Source of the DNA: Bacteroidota bacterium
GTDB taxonomy: Bacteria > Bacteroidota > Bacteroidia > Chitinophagales > Chitinophagaceae
Direction: 5' to 3'
DNA length: 64,000 nucleotides
Assembly (NCBI GenBank): GCA_023417815.1
Contig: JAEZEI010000050.1
Span: 1-64,000, forward strand
The notes under the pieces were generated by a model, which made no database searches, was not told the origin of the DNA, and worked only from the letters and a program-made list of their open reading frames with translations. Positions 25,228-33,831 of this stretch are shown piece after piece. The translations under genes were made by a program, and so were the position numbers. The stretch's first letter is position 1. Each line of letters starts with the position of its first letter.

Positions 25228-26253
25228 CTATTTCCATACAGAGATACCCTCCGAGCAGTTTGAACAAATGTCAATATTTTTCCGGCCCTTCAATAGGTCA
25301 TGCCTGAACTGGCGGTAATTACTGTTCTTCCATACCGTTTTGAATGATTCGTATTTTAAGTTCCCCAGCCTGTGCATTGCATCCTTATCAAAGCAGCAGG
25401 GAACCACCAGGCCATCAAACGTTATGACATTTCCCTGCCAAAGTTTCCAGCAATGATTCTCCAGTTTGTTCTTTGCTATAAATGTGCCATCCCCTGTGCG
25501 TTTGTACCTGCTGAATTTTTCATTAACCGGAATCAACTGGTTAGGATCGTTCTGATAATCGTAAACCTGCGCGGTCTTAAACCTCACATCCACCCCAGCC
25601 TCCTTCGCAAGCTTTTTCACCGCTTCTACCTGGTGCTCGTTGGGTTTTACCACCAGAAACTGGAAGAATATATATGGGGTCCTGCTTTTTAATTGTCTTT
25701 TCCATTTCACAACATTTGCCGCTCCTTCAAGAACCCTGGAAAGATTGCCTCCGATCCTGTACTGGCTGTAAACGTCCTGGGTTGTACCGTCAAGTGAGAT
25801 GATCAGCCTGTCTAGCCCGCTTTCAACGGTCTTCCGTGCATTGTCATCATTAAGATAATGTCCGTTGGTGGAAGTAGCGGTATAGATCCCTTTGGATGAA
25901 GCATAAGCAACCATATCAAGGAAGTCGCGATTCAGGTAAGGCTCTCCCTGGAAATAAAAGATCAGGTATAGCAACTCCCGATGTATTTCGTCTATGGTTT
26001 TCTGGAAGAACCCTTTTTCAAGCATCCCGGTTGGCCGGGTAAACGCCCGCAATCCACTGGGGCATTCCGGGCAGCGAAGGTTGCAACTGGTAGTGGGTTC
26101 AAAGGAGACCGATACGGGATATCCCCATTGAACAGGTTTGCCGGTAAGCCTGCTGAGATAATAACTTGAAAAAACCTTCAGGCCATTCCAGAGCCGGGCA
26201 GGAGTAAGCTTACCCGCAAGGTTTATTGCATCCTGGAAATTGAAGGCAGGCAT
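25228..26253 (-). CDS. Radical SAM/SPASM domain protein
   Basis: A 341-residue enzyme. The radical SAM cluster motif CxxxCxxC appears as SCNLRCPECPSG at ~residue 53-64, followed by EPYLNRDF (SAM-binding region) and ISLDGTTQDVYSQYR. The C-terminal SPASM-like domain has Cys residues in NHCWKLWQ, VVPCCFDKD and IDICSNCSEG, able to hold an auxiliary [4Fe-4S] cluster. SPASM proteins modify peptides or other substrates; no precursor-like small ORF was found next to it. It is cotranscribed with the AI-2E permease and has a -7 box ending 4 nt before the ATG. Confidence 0.87.
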   Translation of the reverse strand: MPAFNFQDAINLAGKLTPARLWNGLKVFSSYYLSRLTGKPVQWGYPVSVSFEPTTSCNLRCPECPSGLRAFTRPTGMLEKGFFQKTIDEIHRELLYLIFYFQGEPYLNRDFLDMVAYASSKGIYTATSTNGHYLNDDNARKTVESGLDRLIISLDGTTQDVYSQYRIGGNLSRVLEGAANVVKWKRQLKSRTPYIFFQFLVVKPNEHQVEAVKKLAKEAGVDVRFKTAQVYDYQNDPNQLIPVNEKFSRYKRTGDGTFIAKNKLENHCWKLWQGNVITFDGLVVPCCFDKDAMHRLGNLKYESFKTVWKNSNYRQFRHDLLKGRKNIDICSNCSEGISVWK

Positions 26254-26257
26254 GCTG

Positions 26258-26265
26258 CAAAGATA
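26258..26265 (-). promoter_or_regulatory. -7 box TATCTTTG, 4 nt before the radical SAM ATG
   Basis: Exact TAnnTTTG match on the reverse strand, separated from ATG by CAGC. Confidence 0.5.
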
Positions 26266-26279
26266 GTTGCTGCTTCACT

Positions 26280-27032
26280 TCATTTTGAAATTGCCATTGG
26301 CGCCGACTCATCCATTATATTTTCCTCAAAAACAAGGGAGTTGCTCAGGAATGCATCATAATTATGGAAGATCACATTCAAGGCGATAAAATTCATTACG
26401 TAGGATCGTGTTTCCGCTGGCATATATTTTTTTATATCCCAAAAGGTTGGTGAGGTCTTGCCGCATTTTTCCATTGCGTTCCAAACATTTCCAACACCCC
26501 AGTTATAGCTTGCGGCTATCAACAATGGGTCATTATTCAGGTTTCGCATCCTGTCGCGCAGGTATTTTGCTGCAGCTGAGGTTGACCGGGTGAAATTGGT
26601 CCGGTCATCTACTACATGCTTACCCTTTGATGCCGGCCGTCCCTTATTCGCCGCTATACGCAGCCCGTATTCTTTGGCGACGTCATCCATGAATTGCCAG
26701 TAACCATAAGCTCCTGCTTTGGACCGCGCTTTTCCATTGAAGCCACTTTCGAGGGCTATCAAAACCCTGAACTCTTCCGGAACATTGTGCTTTTTAAGGA
26801 TTGAGCTTATTTTAGGAAAGAAGTTTCTGCCTTTTGCCCAGGTGCGGATCAGGTATCCCCTCCGGTCCCTGGCAAACTTCAGAACATAGTCCGTGCAGTA
26901 TTTCTCATTACCTTCCAGTAAATATGGGAAACATGAAGGCTTTACTGATTCCGCGGAATCAGAACCCCCGGCCCGTACCGCGTTAAATAGCAAAAGAAAT
27001 ACAACTATAAAGCTAGTGGTCTTCAAAGGCAT
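26280..27032 (-). CDS. Lytic transglycosylase (SLT domain)
   Basis: A 250-residue exported protein (signal peptide ~1-22). The SLT fold is visible: catalytic Glu in IALESGFN (~residue 97), AGAYGYWQFM (~108-117) corresponding to GAxGLMQ, and ASYNWGVGNVWNAM (~190) corresponding to AYNAG. The order and MltD-like context sequence suggest cleavage of the MurNAc-GlcNAc bond with formation of 1,6-anhydroMurNAc in the periplasm. No LysM domain is present, unlike full-length MltD. It could cooperate with the GH25 muramidase encoded 2 kb downstream on the other strand. Confidence 0.87.
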   Translation of the reverse strand: MPLKTTSFIVVFLLLFNAVRAGGSDSAESVKPSCFPYLLEGNEKYCTDYVLKFARDRRGYLIRTWAKGRNFFPKISSILKKHNVPEEFRVLIALESGFNGKARSKAGAYGYWQFMDDVAKEYGLRIAANKGRPASKGKHVVDDRTNFTRSTSAAAKYLRDRMRNLNNDPLLIAASYNWGVGNVWNAMEKCGKTSPTFWDIKKYMPAETRSYVMNFIALNVIFHNYDAFLSNSLVFEENIMDESAPMAISK

Positions 27033-27129
27033 TGAAATATTTTTAGCAAAGCCACGTTTTTGTTAACGGGCCTGTCATTAACGGTAGGAATATTTACTTA
27101 TTGCCTGTGATCTCTTAAAAAAAACTTAT

Positions 27130-29043
27130 ATGATCTTAAGAACCTTACTGCTCCTGCTTGTAACCATACCTGTCTTTTCACAGGAAACCCCGACAGAGAA
27201 TATTGCATTGATTGAAGCAAAAAAAATGCATGCAGCCCTTTCGGGAGAACGGCTTACCGGTGCTTCATCCAATTTTGATGTAAAATATTACCGTTGCAAA
27301 TGGAAGGTAGATCCTGCGGTGCGCTATGTTGATGGAGCTGTCACTGTTCATTACGAAATGCTCCAGGCTTCCAATGAAGTTATTCTGGACCTTGCAGATG
27401 AACTCGTTGCAGACAGTGTAAAACAAAGAGGTTCCCACCTGGCTTATTCACGGGAAACAAACACGATTAAAATTGAAACCAGCCTAACTGCAGCCGGGCA
27501 GCTCGACAGCTTCACCGTGTATTACCGGGGTATTCCTCCTGAAACAGGTTTCGGTTCGTTCATACTTTCAACCCATGCAGGAACTCCTGTGATGTGGTCG
27601 TTGAGTGAGCCTTATGGCGCACGCGATTGGTGGCCATGTAAGAATGGTTTAGACGACAAGGCTGACAGTATCGATATCTATATACACCACCCTTCAATTT
27701 ACAAAGCAGCAAGCAACGGGCTACTGCAATCAGAAACTGTAACTCCATCCGGAACGGTAACTCACTGGAAACACCGTTACCCGATTGCTTCTTATCTTAT
27801 TTGCATGGCTGTAACGAATTATACCGTTTTTACGAACCATGTAATGCTTGGAAACCGAAATGTTCCAATGATAACTTACTGTTACCCGGAAAGCTTTACC
27901 ACCTTCAATAACGTTATACAACAAACGCTGGATGCAATGCAATTCTTTCACAGCAGGTTCGGCGATTATCCATTCATCAATGAAAAATATGGCCATGTTC
28001 AATTTGGCTGGGGAGGAGGAATGGAACACCAAACCTCCACGTTCATAGTTTCTCCCAATGAAAGTTTAATGGCACATGAGCTGGGACATCAATGGTTTGG
28101 AAATAAGATCACCACAGGCTCCTGGAGAGAGATCTGGCTTAATGAAGGTTTCGCAACCTACCTCGCCCGGTACTACATGGAGAATAAATACCCCGCAACG
28201 GTCATTCAAAACCGGAGGTCGGTGGTTTTAAATATTACATCTGCCCCGGGCGGAGCGTTAAAGGTTGAAGACACAACCGATGTAGGACAGATCTTCAGCA
28301 ACAGGCTTTCTTATAATAAAGGTTCGTATTTAGTTCAGATGTTACGTTTCTTATTGGGTGATGAGGATTTCTTTGAGGGCGTACTTAATTATCTCAATGA
28401 TCCTTCTCTTGCATATAGTTTTGCACGAACTGCTGATCTTAAACGACATCTTGAACAGGCAAGTGGAAAAGATCTATCCTGGTTTTTCAGTCAATGGTAC
28501 GAGGGGCAGGGATTTCCTTCCTACCATGTGGAATGGAGCGCATTGAGCAATGGAAATGTGCAGATAAGGATGAACCAACAAACATCGCATCCATCCGTTA
28601 ATTTCTTCAGGGGACCGGTGCCGTTAACTTTCAAGAATAGTACGACCAGGCAGACAGTAATTGTTGATCATCGCATGAACGGTGAAGTTTTTGTGCGTTC
28701 CCTGGGTTTTGTTCCTGATACAGTACTTGTAGATTCAACGTATGAAATTATCAGCAGGTTCAACACATCAGAAAAAATAGGCGAAATAACCGAAGCCCCT
28801 TCCGTATCTGTATTTCCAAACCCCGTATCGGGGCCATTAAATGTTTACTTTAGAAGCATGCCTTCGGAAAATGCACATATAATGATCTTTAACAGTGCAG
28901 GACAACGGGTATACCAGAGGAATATAGACATCACAGGGGGTTATGGGCTGTTTGAAACCGACCTTTCCTATTTAGCCCGCGGCATGTATATTATTAATAT
29001 TAATGCAGGTCCGTTTAAATTTACACGGCAACTGCTTCGCTGA
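27130..29043 (+). CDS. M1 family metallopeptidase with T9SS sorting domain
   Basis: A 637-residue secreted aminopeptidase: signal peptide (1-17), N-terminal beta domain, catalytic domain with GGGMEHQT (GxMEN-like substrate motif) and HELGH at H316 with the third zinc ligand Glu in NEGFATYL 18-19 residues later, and a C-terminal ~75-residue type A T9SS sorting domain beginning SVFPNPVSGPLNVYF and ending with a basic FTRQLLR. It should be secreted through the T9SS and cleave N-terminal residues from peptides at the surface. It overlaps the GH25 gene by 1 nt (TGATG), the first of three coupled genes. Confidence 0.92.
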   Translation: MILRTLLLLLVTIPVFSQETPTENIALIEAKKMHAALSGERLTGASSNFDVKYYRCKWKVDPAVRYVDGAVTVHYEMLQASNEVILDLADELVADSVKQRGSHLAYSRETNTIKIETSLTAAGQLDSFTVYYRGIPPETGFGSFILSTHAGTPVMWSLSEPYGARDWWPCKNGLDDKADSIDIYIHHPSIYKAASNGLLQSETVTPSGTVTHWKHRYPIASYLICMAVTNYTVFTNHVMLGNRNVPMITYCYPESFTTFNNVIQQTLDAMQFFHSRFGDYPFINEKYGHVQFGWGGGMEHQTSTFIVSPNESLMAHELGHQWFGNKITTGSWREIWLNEGFATYLARYYMENKYPATVIQNRRSVVLNITSAPGGALKVEDTTDVGQIFSNRLSYNKGSYLVQMLRFLLGDEDFFEGVLNYLNDPSLAYSFARTADLKRHLEQASGKDLSWFFSQWYEGQGFPSYHVEWSALSNGNVQIRMNQQTSHPSVNFFRGPVPLTFKNSTTRQTVIVDHRMNGEVFVRSLGFVPDTVLVDSTYEIISRFNTSEKIGEITEAPSVSVFPNPVSGPLNVYFRSMPSENAHIMIFNSAGQRVYQRNIDITGGYGLFETDLSYLARGMYIININAGPFKFTRQLLR

Positions 29044-29801
29044 TGACTGGAAAAAAGAAGAGGAGATCTCTATACTACCTGTTTACCCTTTTGCTTGTTG
29101 GCCTGCTTGGCATTCTTATCTATCAACTGGAATTATTGCCGGGGCAGCAATTTGTTCTGCACCGCGAATTTGGCATTCGCATTCCAGAAGGATATCTTAT
29201 TCATGGCATTGACGTAAGCCACCACCAGGGAAAGATATCCTGGAAGCATGTGAGGGATATGAATGTAGATGGAATTAAGATCGGGTTTGCCATTATTAAA
29301 GCAACAGAAGGTGAGAACTGGACGGATAGACAATTCAAACGAAACTGGACAGAAACCAGGAAACATAGCATACCACGCGGAGCTTATCATTTTTTCATCC
29401 CCGGAAGAAGCGGGATTTCGCAGGCCAACCGTTTTATCAGGACCGTTAAGTTATTGCCAGGCGACCTTCCGCCGGTTCTGGATATTGAAGAATCCTATGG
29501 GGCTTCGGAGAATACAGTAAGAACAGGCGTTTCGCAATGGCTTGCCAGGGTGGAGTCCTACTACAAGATTAAACCCATTATTTACACGAACCCATCCTTC
29601 TACCGAAAATTCCTCAAAGGCCACTTTGATGAATATCCACTTTGGATAGCGCATTATCGTTTAAAAACAAAACCACGCATCGAACCTTGGTTAATGTGGC
29701 AACATAGTGAAACAGGAAAGGTTAACGGGATAAACACCAAAGTTGATTTTAATGTATTTTCAGGCGACAGTATCGCTTTCCGAAATTTATTGATCCAATA
29801 A
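29043..29801 (+). CDS. Glycoside hydrolase family 25 lysozyme (muramidase)
   Basis: A 252-residue protein with an N-terminal membrane anchor or uncleaved signal (~10-28) and a GH25 beta/alpha barrel: catalytic Asp in GIDVSHHQG (~residue 58), FAIIKATEGE, GAYHFF, and the Asp/Glu pair in PPVLDIEE (~141-148), with IIYTNPSFY and PLWIAHY after it. GH25 enzymes hydrolyse the beta-1,4 bond after MurNAc. The anchor suggests action in the periplasm on the cell's own wall or an outer-membrane location. It overlaps both neighbours by 1 nt. Confidence 0.9.
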   Translation: MTGKKKRRSLYYLFTLLLVGLLGILIYQLELLPGQQFVLHREFGIRIPEGYLIHGIDVSHHQGKISWKHVRDMNVDGIKIGFAIIKATEGENWTDRQFKRNWTETRKHSIPRGAYHFFIPGRSGISQANRFIRTVKLLPGDLPPVLDIEESYGASENTVRTGVSQWLARVESYYKIKPIIYTNPSFYRKFLKGHFDEYPLWIAHYRLKTKPRIEPWLMWQHSETGKVNGINTKVDFNVFSGDSIAFRNLLIQ

Positions 29802-30028
29802 TGGGAGTTGAACAGGACACAAGGAAATTCTTGTTGAAGATAGTATCTACCATATCAGCGATCGTGCTGTGGATGGTCATTCACATCTTCATTGGCATCT
29901 ATCTCAATTATGCTTTTTACGACCCTACGCCAACATGGAAGAATATTATCTATTACATTTTTGTACTGGTAACACTGTTCTTCCTGGTTCGTTACCTGCG
30001 TAAGAAATGGAAGGATCAGCTACTGTGA
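29801..30028 (+). CDS. Small two-helix membrane protein
   Basis: A 75-residue protein whose ATG overlaps the GH25 stop (TAATG). Two hydrophobic segments (~13-36 and ~47-62) separated by a short loop, then a basic C-terminus (RYLRKKWKDQ). It is not recognised as a named family but the tight coupling to GH25 supports it as a real gene. Its 3' end overlaps the convergent SnoaL-like gene by 13 nt. Confidence 0.65.
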   Translation: MGVEQDTRKFLLKIVSTISAIVLWMVIHIFIGIYLNYAFYDPTPTWKNIIYYIFVLVTLFFLVRYLRKKWKDQLL

Positions 30029-30435
30029 TCAGAAACAATTACCCATCTTTCTCCAACTTTTTTAACAAGTAAGGTAAAGTGTCCTGAAAGATTTCCAATC
30101 TTCCGGATAAGGTTCCACTTCCCGGTTACGGAAAAATAGATAACTGAAAGTCGTTTAACCTGGATGATGTCAAATACCAACGTTCCCATGGCATCTGCAT
30201 CAGGATAGGAGTTTTTATAATTTTTCAGGGTATTGTTATAACCATATGTCACCCCGTTCTTTCCAATAAACATAAGTGAATCGCTCTTCCAGTATGGCTC
30301 CATGAAACCTTCAATATCTCCCCGGTTCCACGCCTGGCGCTGCGTTTCCAGCATCGACCGGATAATTGCTTCCTCCTTAGACTGGGCTACAGAAAGTTGG
30401 CTACTGAATAAAAAAAATATCAACAGGATTCGCAT
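30016..30435 (-). CDS. Exported SnoaL/DUF4440-like (NTF2 fold) protein
   Basis: A 139-residue protein with a signal peptide (MRILLIFFLFSSQLSVAQ). The rest follows the NTF2-like pattern: IRSMLETQRQAWNRGDIEGFMEPYW, then SDSLMFIGKNGVTYG, VFDIIQVKRLSVIYFSVTGKWNLI and SGHFTLLVKKVGERWVIVSDHSS, typical of DUF4440 proteins. No catalytic function is established for these. The ATG at 30435 is preferred to one 15 nt further upstream because it begins the signal peptide. Confidence 0.75.
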   Translation of the reverse strand: MRILLIFFLFSSQLSVAQSKEEAIIRSMLETQRQAWNRGDIEGFMEPYWKSDSLMFIGKNGVTYGYNNTLKNYKNSYPDADAMGTLVFDIIQVKRLSVIYFSVTGKWNLIRKIGNLSGHFTLLVKKVGERWVIVSDHSS

Positions 30436-30467
30436 AAATAAGTTTTGCAAAAGATAGTAATTATTGA

Positions 30468-30857
30468 TCAGTGTTTATGATGAGCTGAATTACATTTCCT
30501 GGACCGACATAGCCTGTAGTTGATATAATGCGCAGCCACGATCAGAATCACAGCTATAGCAAGAAAGACAATACTGTGTTCAGGAAGAAATTGTTTAAAG
30601 ACAAGAAATACTGCACCTACACTGAACATGATTATAGGGGTGTGGGAACGGTGATGCCTGGAATATCCATGAATCAGAGAATAATACCCAACCCCGATCG
30701 CTGCCGCGATCATGATCCATTCGAACACCTCATTATGCACCAGGTTTATACCCAATAAAGGAATTGCCGATATGATCATCGGTAGTACTGCGCAATGGAT
30801 CGCACATAAAATTGACGTTGCAATGCCTACTCCGTCCCAGTTCATCTTTATTTTCAT
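30468..30857 (-). CDS. MerC-domain membrane protein
   Basis: A 129-residue inner-membrane protein with four hydrophobic segments and a His/Cys-rich tail (RLCRSRKCNSAHHKH). The first segment has the pair of Cys in SILCAIHCAVLP, the position of the metal-binding Cys of MerC. MerC proteins move Hg(II), and probably other soft metals, across the membrane; there are no mercury reductase genes here, so the true metal is unclear. It is divergent from an SCO - Fur family pair across a short region with a palindrome. ATG 30857 was chosen; a longer frame to 30917 would run through the promoter. Confidence 0.78.
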   Translation of the reverse strand: MKIKMNWDGVGIATSILCAIHCAVLPMIISAIPLLGINLVHNEVFEWIMIAAAIGVGYYSLIHGYSRHHRSHTPIIMFSVGAVFLVFKQFLPEHSIVFLAIAVILIVAAHYINYRLCRSRKCNSAHHKH

Positions 30858-30864
30858 CGGGGAG

Positions 30865-30872
30865 CAAAAATA
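30865..30872 (-). promoter_or_regulatory. -7 box TATTTTTG of the MerC gene
   Basis: Matches TAnnTTTG on the reverse strand, 7 nt before the ATG at 30857. The palindrome at 30880-30894 lies directly upstream, between the -7 and -33 positions. Confidence 0.5.
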
Positions 30873-30879
30873 TGCTTTT

Positions 30880-30894
30880 TGCAATAATGTTGCA
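30880..30894. promoter_or_regulatory. Candidate operator TGCAA-N5-TTGCA between MerC and SCO/Fur
   Basis: A perfect 5-bp inverted repeat spaced by TAATG. It is placed to overlap the MerC promoter and lie just upstream of the SCO promoter (-7 box at 30925). A Fur-family repressor gene is in the adjacent operon, so autoregulation and control of MerC is a reasonable inference; no binding data are implied. Confidence 0.4.
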
Positions 30895-30924
30895 TCTTTT
30901 ATCAGAATAATCGGCACTTAATGG

Positions 30925-30932
30925 TACCTTTG
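30925..30932 (+). promoter_or_regulatory. -7 box TACCTTTG of the SCO - Fur operon
   Basis: Exact TAnnTTTG match, 16 nt before the ATG at 30949. No -33 TTG at normal distance; activation or an atypical upstream element is possible. Confidence 0.5.
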
Positions 30933-30948
30933 CGGTCAAATATTAATA

Positions 30949-31677
30949 ATGAGTAAAAAAGGCTGGTTTTACATTATATTCTTTTCAATCCTTACCATTT
31001 TCTTCCTTTATTTTTCCCTTAAGGATTATGATTTTTCACGCTCCAAGCTTACAGTGATCAATGATGAAATCCCCGAATTCACTTTTCTTAACCAGGATGG
31101 TAAACAGGTAAGCCAAAGAAATACAGAAGATAAAGTTTACGTAGCCGAATATTTCTTCACTACATGCAAAGGCATTTGTCCGAAAATGAATGCGAATATG
31201 AGGCGGGTGTACGAAACCTTTAAAGAGGAAAAGGATTTTATGATCCTTTCGCATACCTGCATGCCTGAAATAGACAGTGTTCCCGTTTTGAAAGAATACG
31301 AGCAAAAAGTTCTGAAGGGTAAACTGGTTAGAAAGGATGATGGAACCTACCGGATACTTGATCCGAAGGATACGGTATCGGTTGCTTCCAATACCAACTG
31401 GCATTTTCTCACCGGAAGTAAACGTGACCTTTATAAGCTTGCCCGCCAGGGATATATGATCGATAATGGTAAACCAGACAGTACCCAGAACCTGGAAAAT
31501 GAATTCATTCATACCCAGTTCTTTGCCCTGGTTGACCGGAACGGAAGGGTGAGAGCGATATATGATGGTTTAATTGAGGAAGAGGTAGACAAATTAATGA
31601 CTGATATCCGTGGCCTGTTAAAAGAAAAAGTAAGCACCAAAAGATTCATGACAGGTTTCAGTAATAATCCAGGGTAA
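30949..31677 (+). CDS. SCO1/SenC family copper chaperone-like protein
   Basis: A 242-residue protein with an N-terminal membrane anchor (~5-24) and a thioredoxin-like SCO domain. Copper-binding CxxxC is seen in TTCKGICPKMN (~residues 71-75) and the third ligand His in NTNWHFLTG (~residue 147). FTFLNQDGKQVSQ is the typical opening. SCO proteins deliver Cu to the CuA site of cytochrome oxidase or act as periplasmic thiol oxidoreductases. Its stop overlaps the ATG of the Fur-family gene by 1 nt. Confidence 0.88.
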   Translation: MSKKGWFYIIFFSILTIFFLYFSLKDYDFSRSKLTVINDEIPEFTFLNQDGKQVSQRNTEDKVYVAEYFFTTCKGICPKMNANMRRVYETFKEEKDFMILSHTCMPEIDSVPVLKEYEQKVLKGKLVRKDDGTYRILDPKDTVSVASNTNWHFLTGSKRDLYKLARQGYMIDNGKPDSTQNLENEFIHTQFFALVDRNGRVRAIYDGLIEEEVDKLMTDIRGLLKEKVSTKRFMTGFSNNPG

Positions 31678-32090
31678 TGGAACATACATTAAATATCCTG
31701 AAGCGATCAGGCCTCAGTGTTACTGAAGGCCGGAAAAAGATCCTGGAATTATTCCTGGATAAGGAAGGAGCATTGGCTCATGCCGATATTGAGAAAAGAA
31801 CAGGTTCTGCTTTCGACCGGGTTACCGTTTATCGAACCTTACAGTCATTTGTGGAGAAAGGGATAATTCACCAGATCCCCACGACCGATAACTCCGTTCT
31901 TTATGCCCTTTGTCGCCATGAATGTGATGAACAGCACCTGCATGACGATCATGTCCACTTTGTATGTAACTCCTGTAATAAAACTGTTTGCCTGGATGAT
32001 GTAATGGTGCCCCATGTTAAGCTGCCACAGGGTTTTAAAGTTCAGCAGAGCCAGATGATCGTTAAAGGCAGGTGCCGAGATTGCAGGTGA
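31677..32090 (+). CDS. Fur-family transcriptional regulator (Zur-like)
   Basis: A 137-residue Fur-type repressor. The winged helix covers ~5-80 (LSVTEGRKKILELFL, then FDRVTVYRTLQSFVEKGIIHQ, the recognition region with VTVYRTL), and the dimer domain has ligands ALCRHECD, HLHDDHVHFVC, CNKTVC and a final CRDC. The CxxC pairs (CNSC, CRDC) suit the structural zinc site. The metal sensed cannot be read from sequence; the abundance of Cys/His and the MerC neighbour suggest zinc or another soft metal. Coupled to SCO by a 1-nt overlap. Its TGA directly abuts the convergent M3 peptidase stop. Confidence 0.88.
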   Translation: MEHTLNILKRSGLSVTEGRKKILELFLDKEGALAHADIEKRTGSAFDRVTVYRTLQSFVEKGIIHQIPTTDNSVLYALCRHECDEQHLHDDHVHFVCNSCNKTVCLDDVMVPHVKLPQGFKVQQSQMIVKGRCRDCR

Positions 32091-33812
32091 TCAGTTAACC
32101 TTGTCAAGTTCACCTTTCACAAAATCCATCAGTTGTTTGATTCGCGCTGGCGAGAAGTCGAATTCAAGTCCAGCAACCTTATATAATTCAGGAAGAGTAC
32201 GGGTTCCACCAAGACTTAATGCAGCACAATAATTATCAAGTGCTTTTTCCGGATCATCCCGGTATTGCATCCACATTCCTATCGCACCCAGCTGGGCAAT
32301 TCCGTATTCAATATAATAGAATGGCACTTCGAATAAATGGAGCTGTCTTTGCCAGGCATTGGCCCTGAACATTTCCAGGCCGGAATAATCAACAACCCCT
32401 TCATTGAATTCGTCCAAAATACGCATCCATGCTTCTGACCGCTGTTCATGCGTATGCTCACTTCCATTATATATCCAATGCTGGAACTTGTCAATGATTG
32501 CTATCCAGGGAAACAGCGTAATAACCCTTTCCAACTGGTATTTTTTTGCCCTTTTCAATTCTGTTGTATCAGGAAAGAAATGATGCCAATGGTCCATAGT
32601 GAAAAGTTCCATCGACATGCTTGCCACCTCTGCGATCTCCATAGGATATTCCTTGAAGCCGGTAAGCGGCAAGGGGTGGGCAAGGAAGGAATGAATGGCA
32701 TGGCCTCCTTCATGAACCATAGTGGTAACATCATGCATCTGGCCGGCAGCATTCATGAAAATGAAAGGAGCGCCACTCTCTGCAAGAGGACAATTATATC
32801 CCCCGGGGGCTTTTCCTTTCCTGCTTTCGAGATCAAGATGATTCAGTGACCTCATCTTCTCCAGGCATGCAGCAAAAAAAGGATCAAGATCATTGAAACA
32901 TGCAATGGACCTCGTCAGCATTTCTTCACCGGTAGAAAATGGATGAAGGGGTTCAATTCCTTGCGGCTCAGCATCAAGGTCCCAGGGCCGCAGATCATCC
33001 AGGCCCAGCGATTCCTTTTTCGCTTTATAAATTTCACGGACAAGAGGAACTACATGCGTTTTCACGGCATCGTGAAAGTCAAAACATTCCTTTTCAGAAT
33101 AATCAAATCTTCCCAGTTGCCTGAAACGATATTCCGTATAATTTCCGAATCCGGCATTTAAAGCCTCTTTTTTTCGAAGAATAAGTAACTGGTCAAAAAG
33201 AGAGTCCAGCTTTTCTTTATCCTTCAGTCTTCGTTCCTGGATCTTTTTGTAAACGCTTTCACGCAAGGAACGGTCAGAACTCTCAAGAAATTTTGCAGCC
33301 TGCTGAAGAGTGAATTCTTTTCCTTCCACCTCAACGGTCATTGCCCCGGTTATCTGCCCGAACTGTTGTTGAAGCACCGCCATTTCCGCCTGGAGGGGAA
33401 CATTTTCATCGCGATAAAGTTCTATGCTGTTCCTTACGCTTCGCAGGTAAGTATGGTATTTCGTTTCATCCAGTTCCTTTAGAGCAGGTGATGCAAGCAA
33501 TTTCTTATTCAGCGCATCTGTGTAAGGCTGGATCTTTGGCTGGATCTCCAGACAATAATAATTGAAAGCATCTTCCAGGGATTTATTCTCTGTATCGCAG
33601 GTCATCCTTATCTGCCGCCAACAGGCATTTTCTGAAACGGCAGCTTCCAGTTCACTTAAATCGCTAAGCCATTTTTCAAGCCATTCTTTGGATGAAATAT
33701 CCCTGCCAGATAATTCCCGGAAAAATGGCTCAACACCTTCCCAGTCTGAAAGCACAAAATCCTCAGGAAGATATTTCCTCGGCGTTTTCTTGATGTCTGC
33801 AGAAAATTTCAT
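32091..33812 (-). CDS. M3 family oligoendopeptidase (PepF-like)
   Basis: A 573-residue cytoplasmic zinc peptidase. The N-terminal helical domain (~1-200) precedes the catalytic region with MVHEGGHAIHSF, an HExxH motif (~residue 364), and the third ligand Glu in MEIAEVASMSMELF about 28 residues later; the C-terminal YYIEYGIAQLGAIGMW is also typical. It degrades short peptides, perhaps those released by the S46 and M1 enzymes. The ATG at 33812 gives MKFSADIKK; the longer frame to 33875 would overlap the upstream DUF5606 gene. Gap to that gene is 19 nt, so an operon is likely. Confidence 0.9.
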   Translation of the reverse strand: MKFSADIKKTPRKYLPEDFVLSDWEGVEPFFRELSGRDISSKEWLEKWLSDLSELEAAVSENACWRQIRMTCDTENKSLEDAFNYYCLEIQPKIQPYTDALNKKLLASPALKELDETKYHTYLRSVRNSIELYRDENVPLQAEMAVLQQQFGQITGAMTVEVEGKEFTLQQAAKFLESSDRSLRESVYKKIQERRLKDKEKLDSLFDQLLILRKKEALNAGFGNYTEYRFRQLGRFDYSEKECFDFHDAVKTHVVPLVREIYKAKKESLGLDDLRPWDLDAEPQGIEPLHPFSTGEEMLTRSIACFNDLDPFFAACLEKMRSLNHLDLESRKGKAPGGYNCPLAESGAPFIFMNAAGQMHDVTTMVHEGGHAIHSFLAHPLPLTGFKEYPMEIAEVASMSMELFTMDHWHHFFPDTTELKRAKKYQLERVITLFPWIAIIDKFQHWIYNGSEHTHEQRSEAWMRILDEFNEGVVDYSGLEMFRANAWQRQLHLFEVPFYYIEYGIAQLGAIGMWMQYRDDPEKALDNYCAALSLGGTRTLPELYKVAGLEFDFSPARIKQLMDFVKGELDKVN

Positions 33813-33831
33813 GAACAGATCTCTTATTAAA

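Noticed and set aside
25228..26253. RiPP-type peptide-modifying locus around the radical SAM/SPASM protein
   Set aside because: No short precursor-like gene, peptidase or transporter dedicated to a peptide was found next to it; the neighbour is an AI-2E permease.
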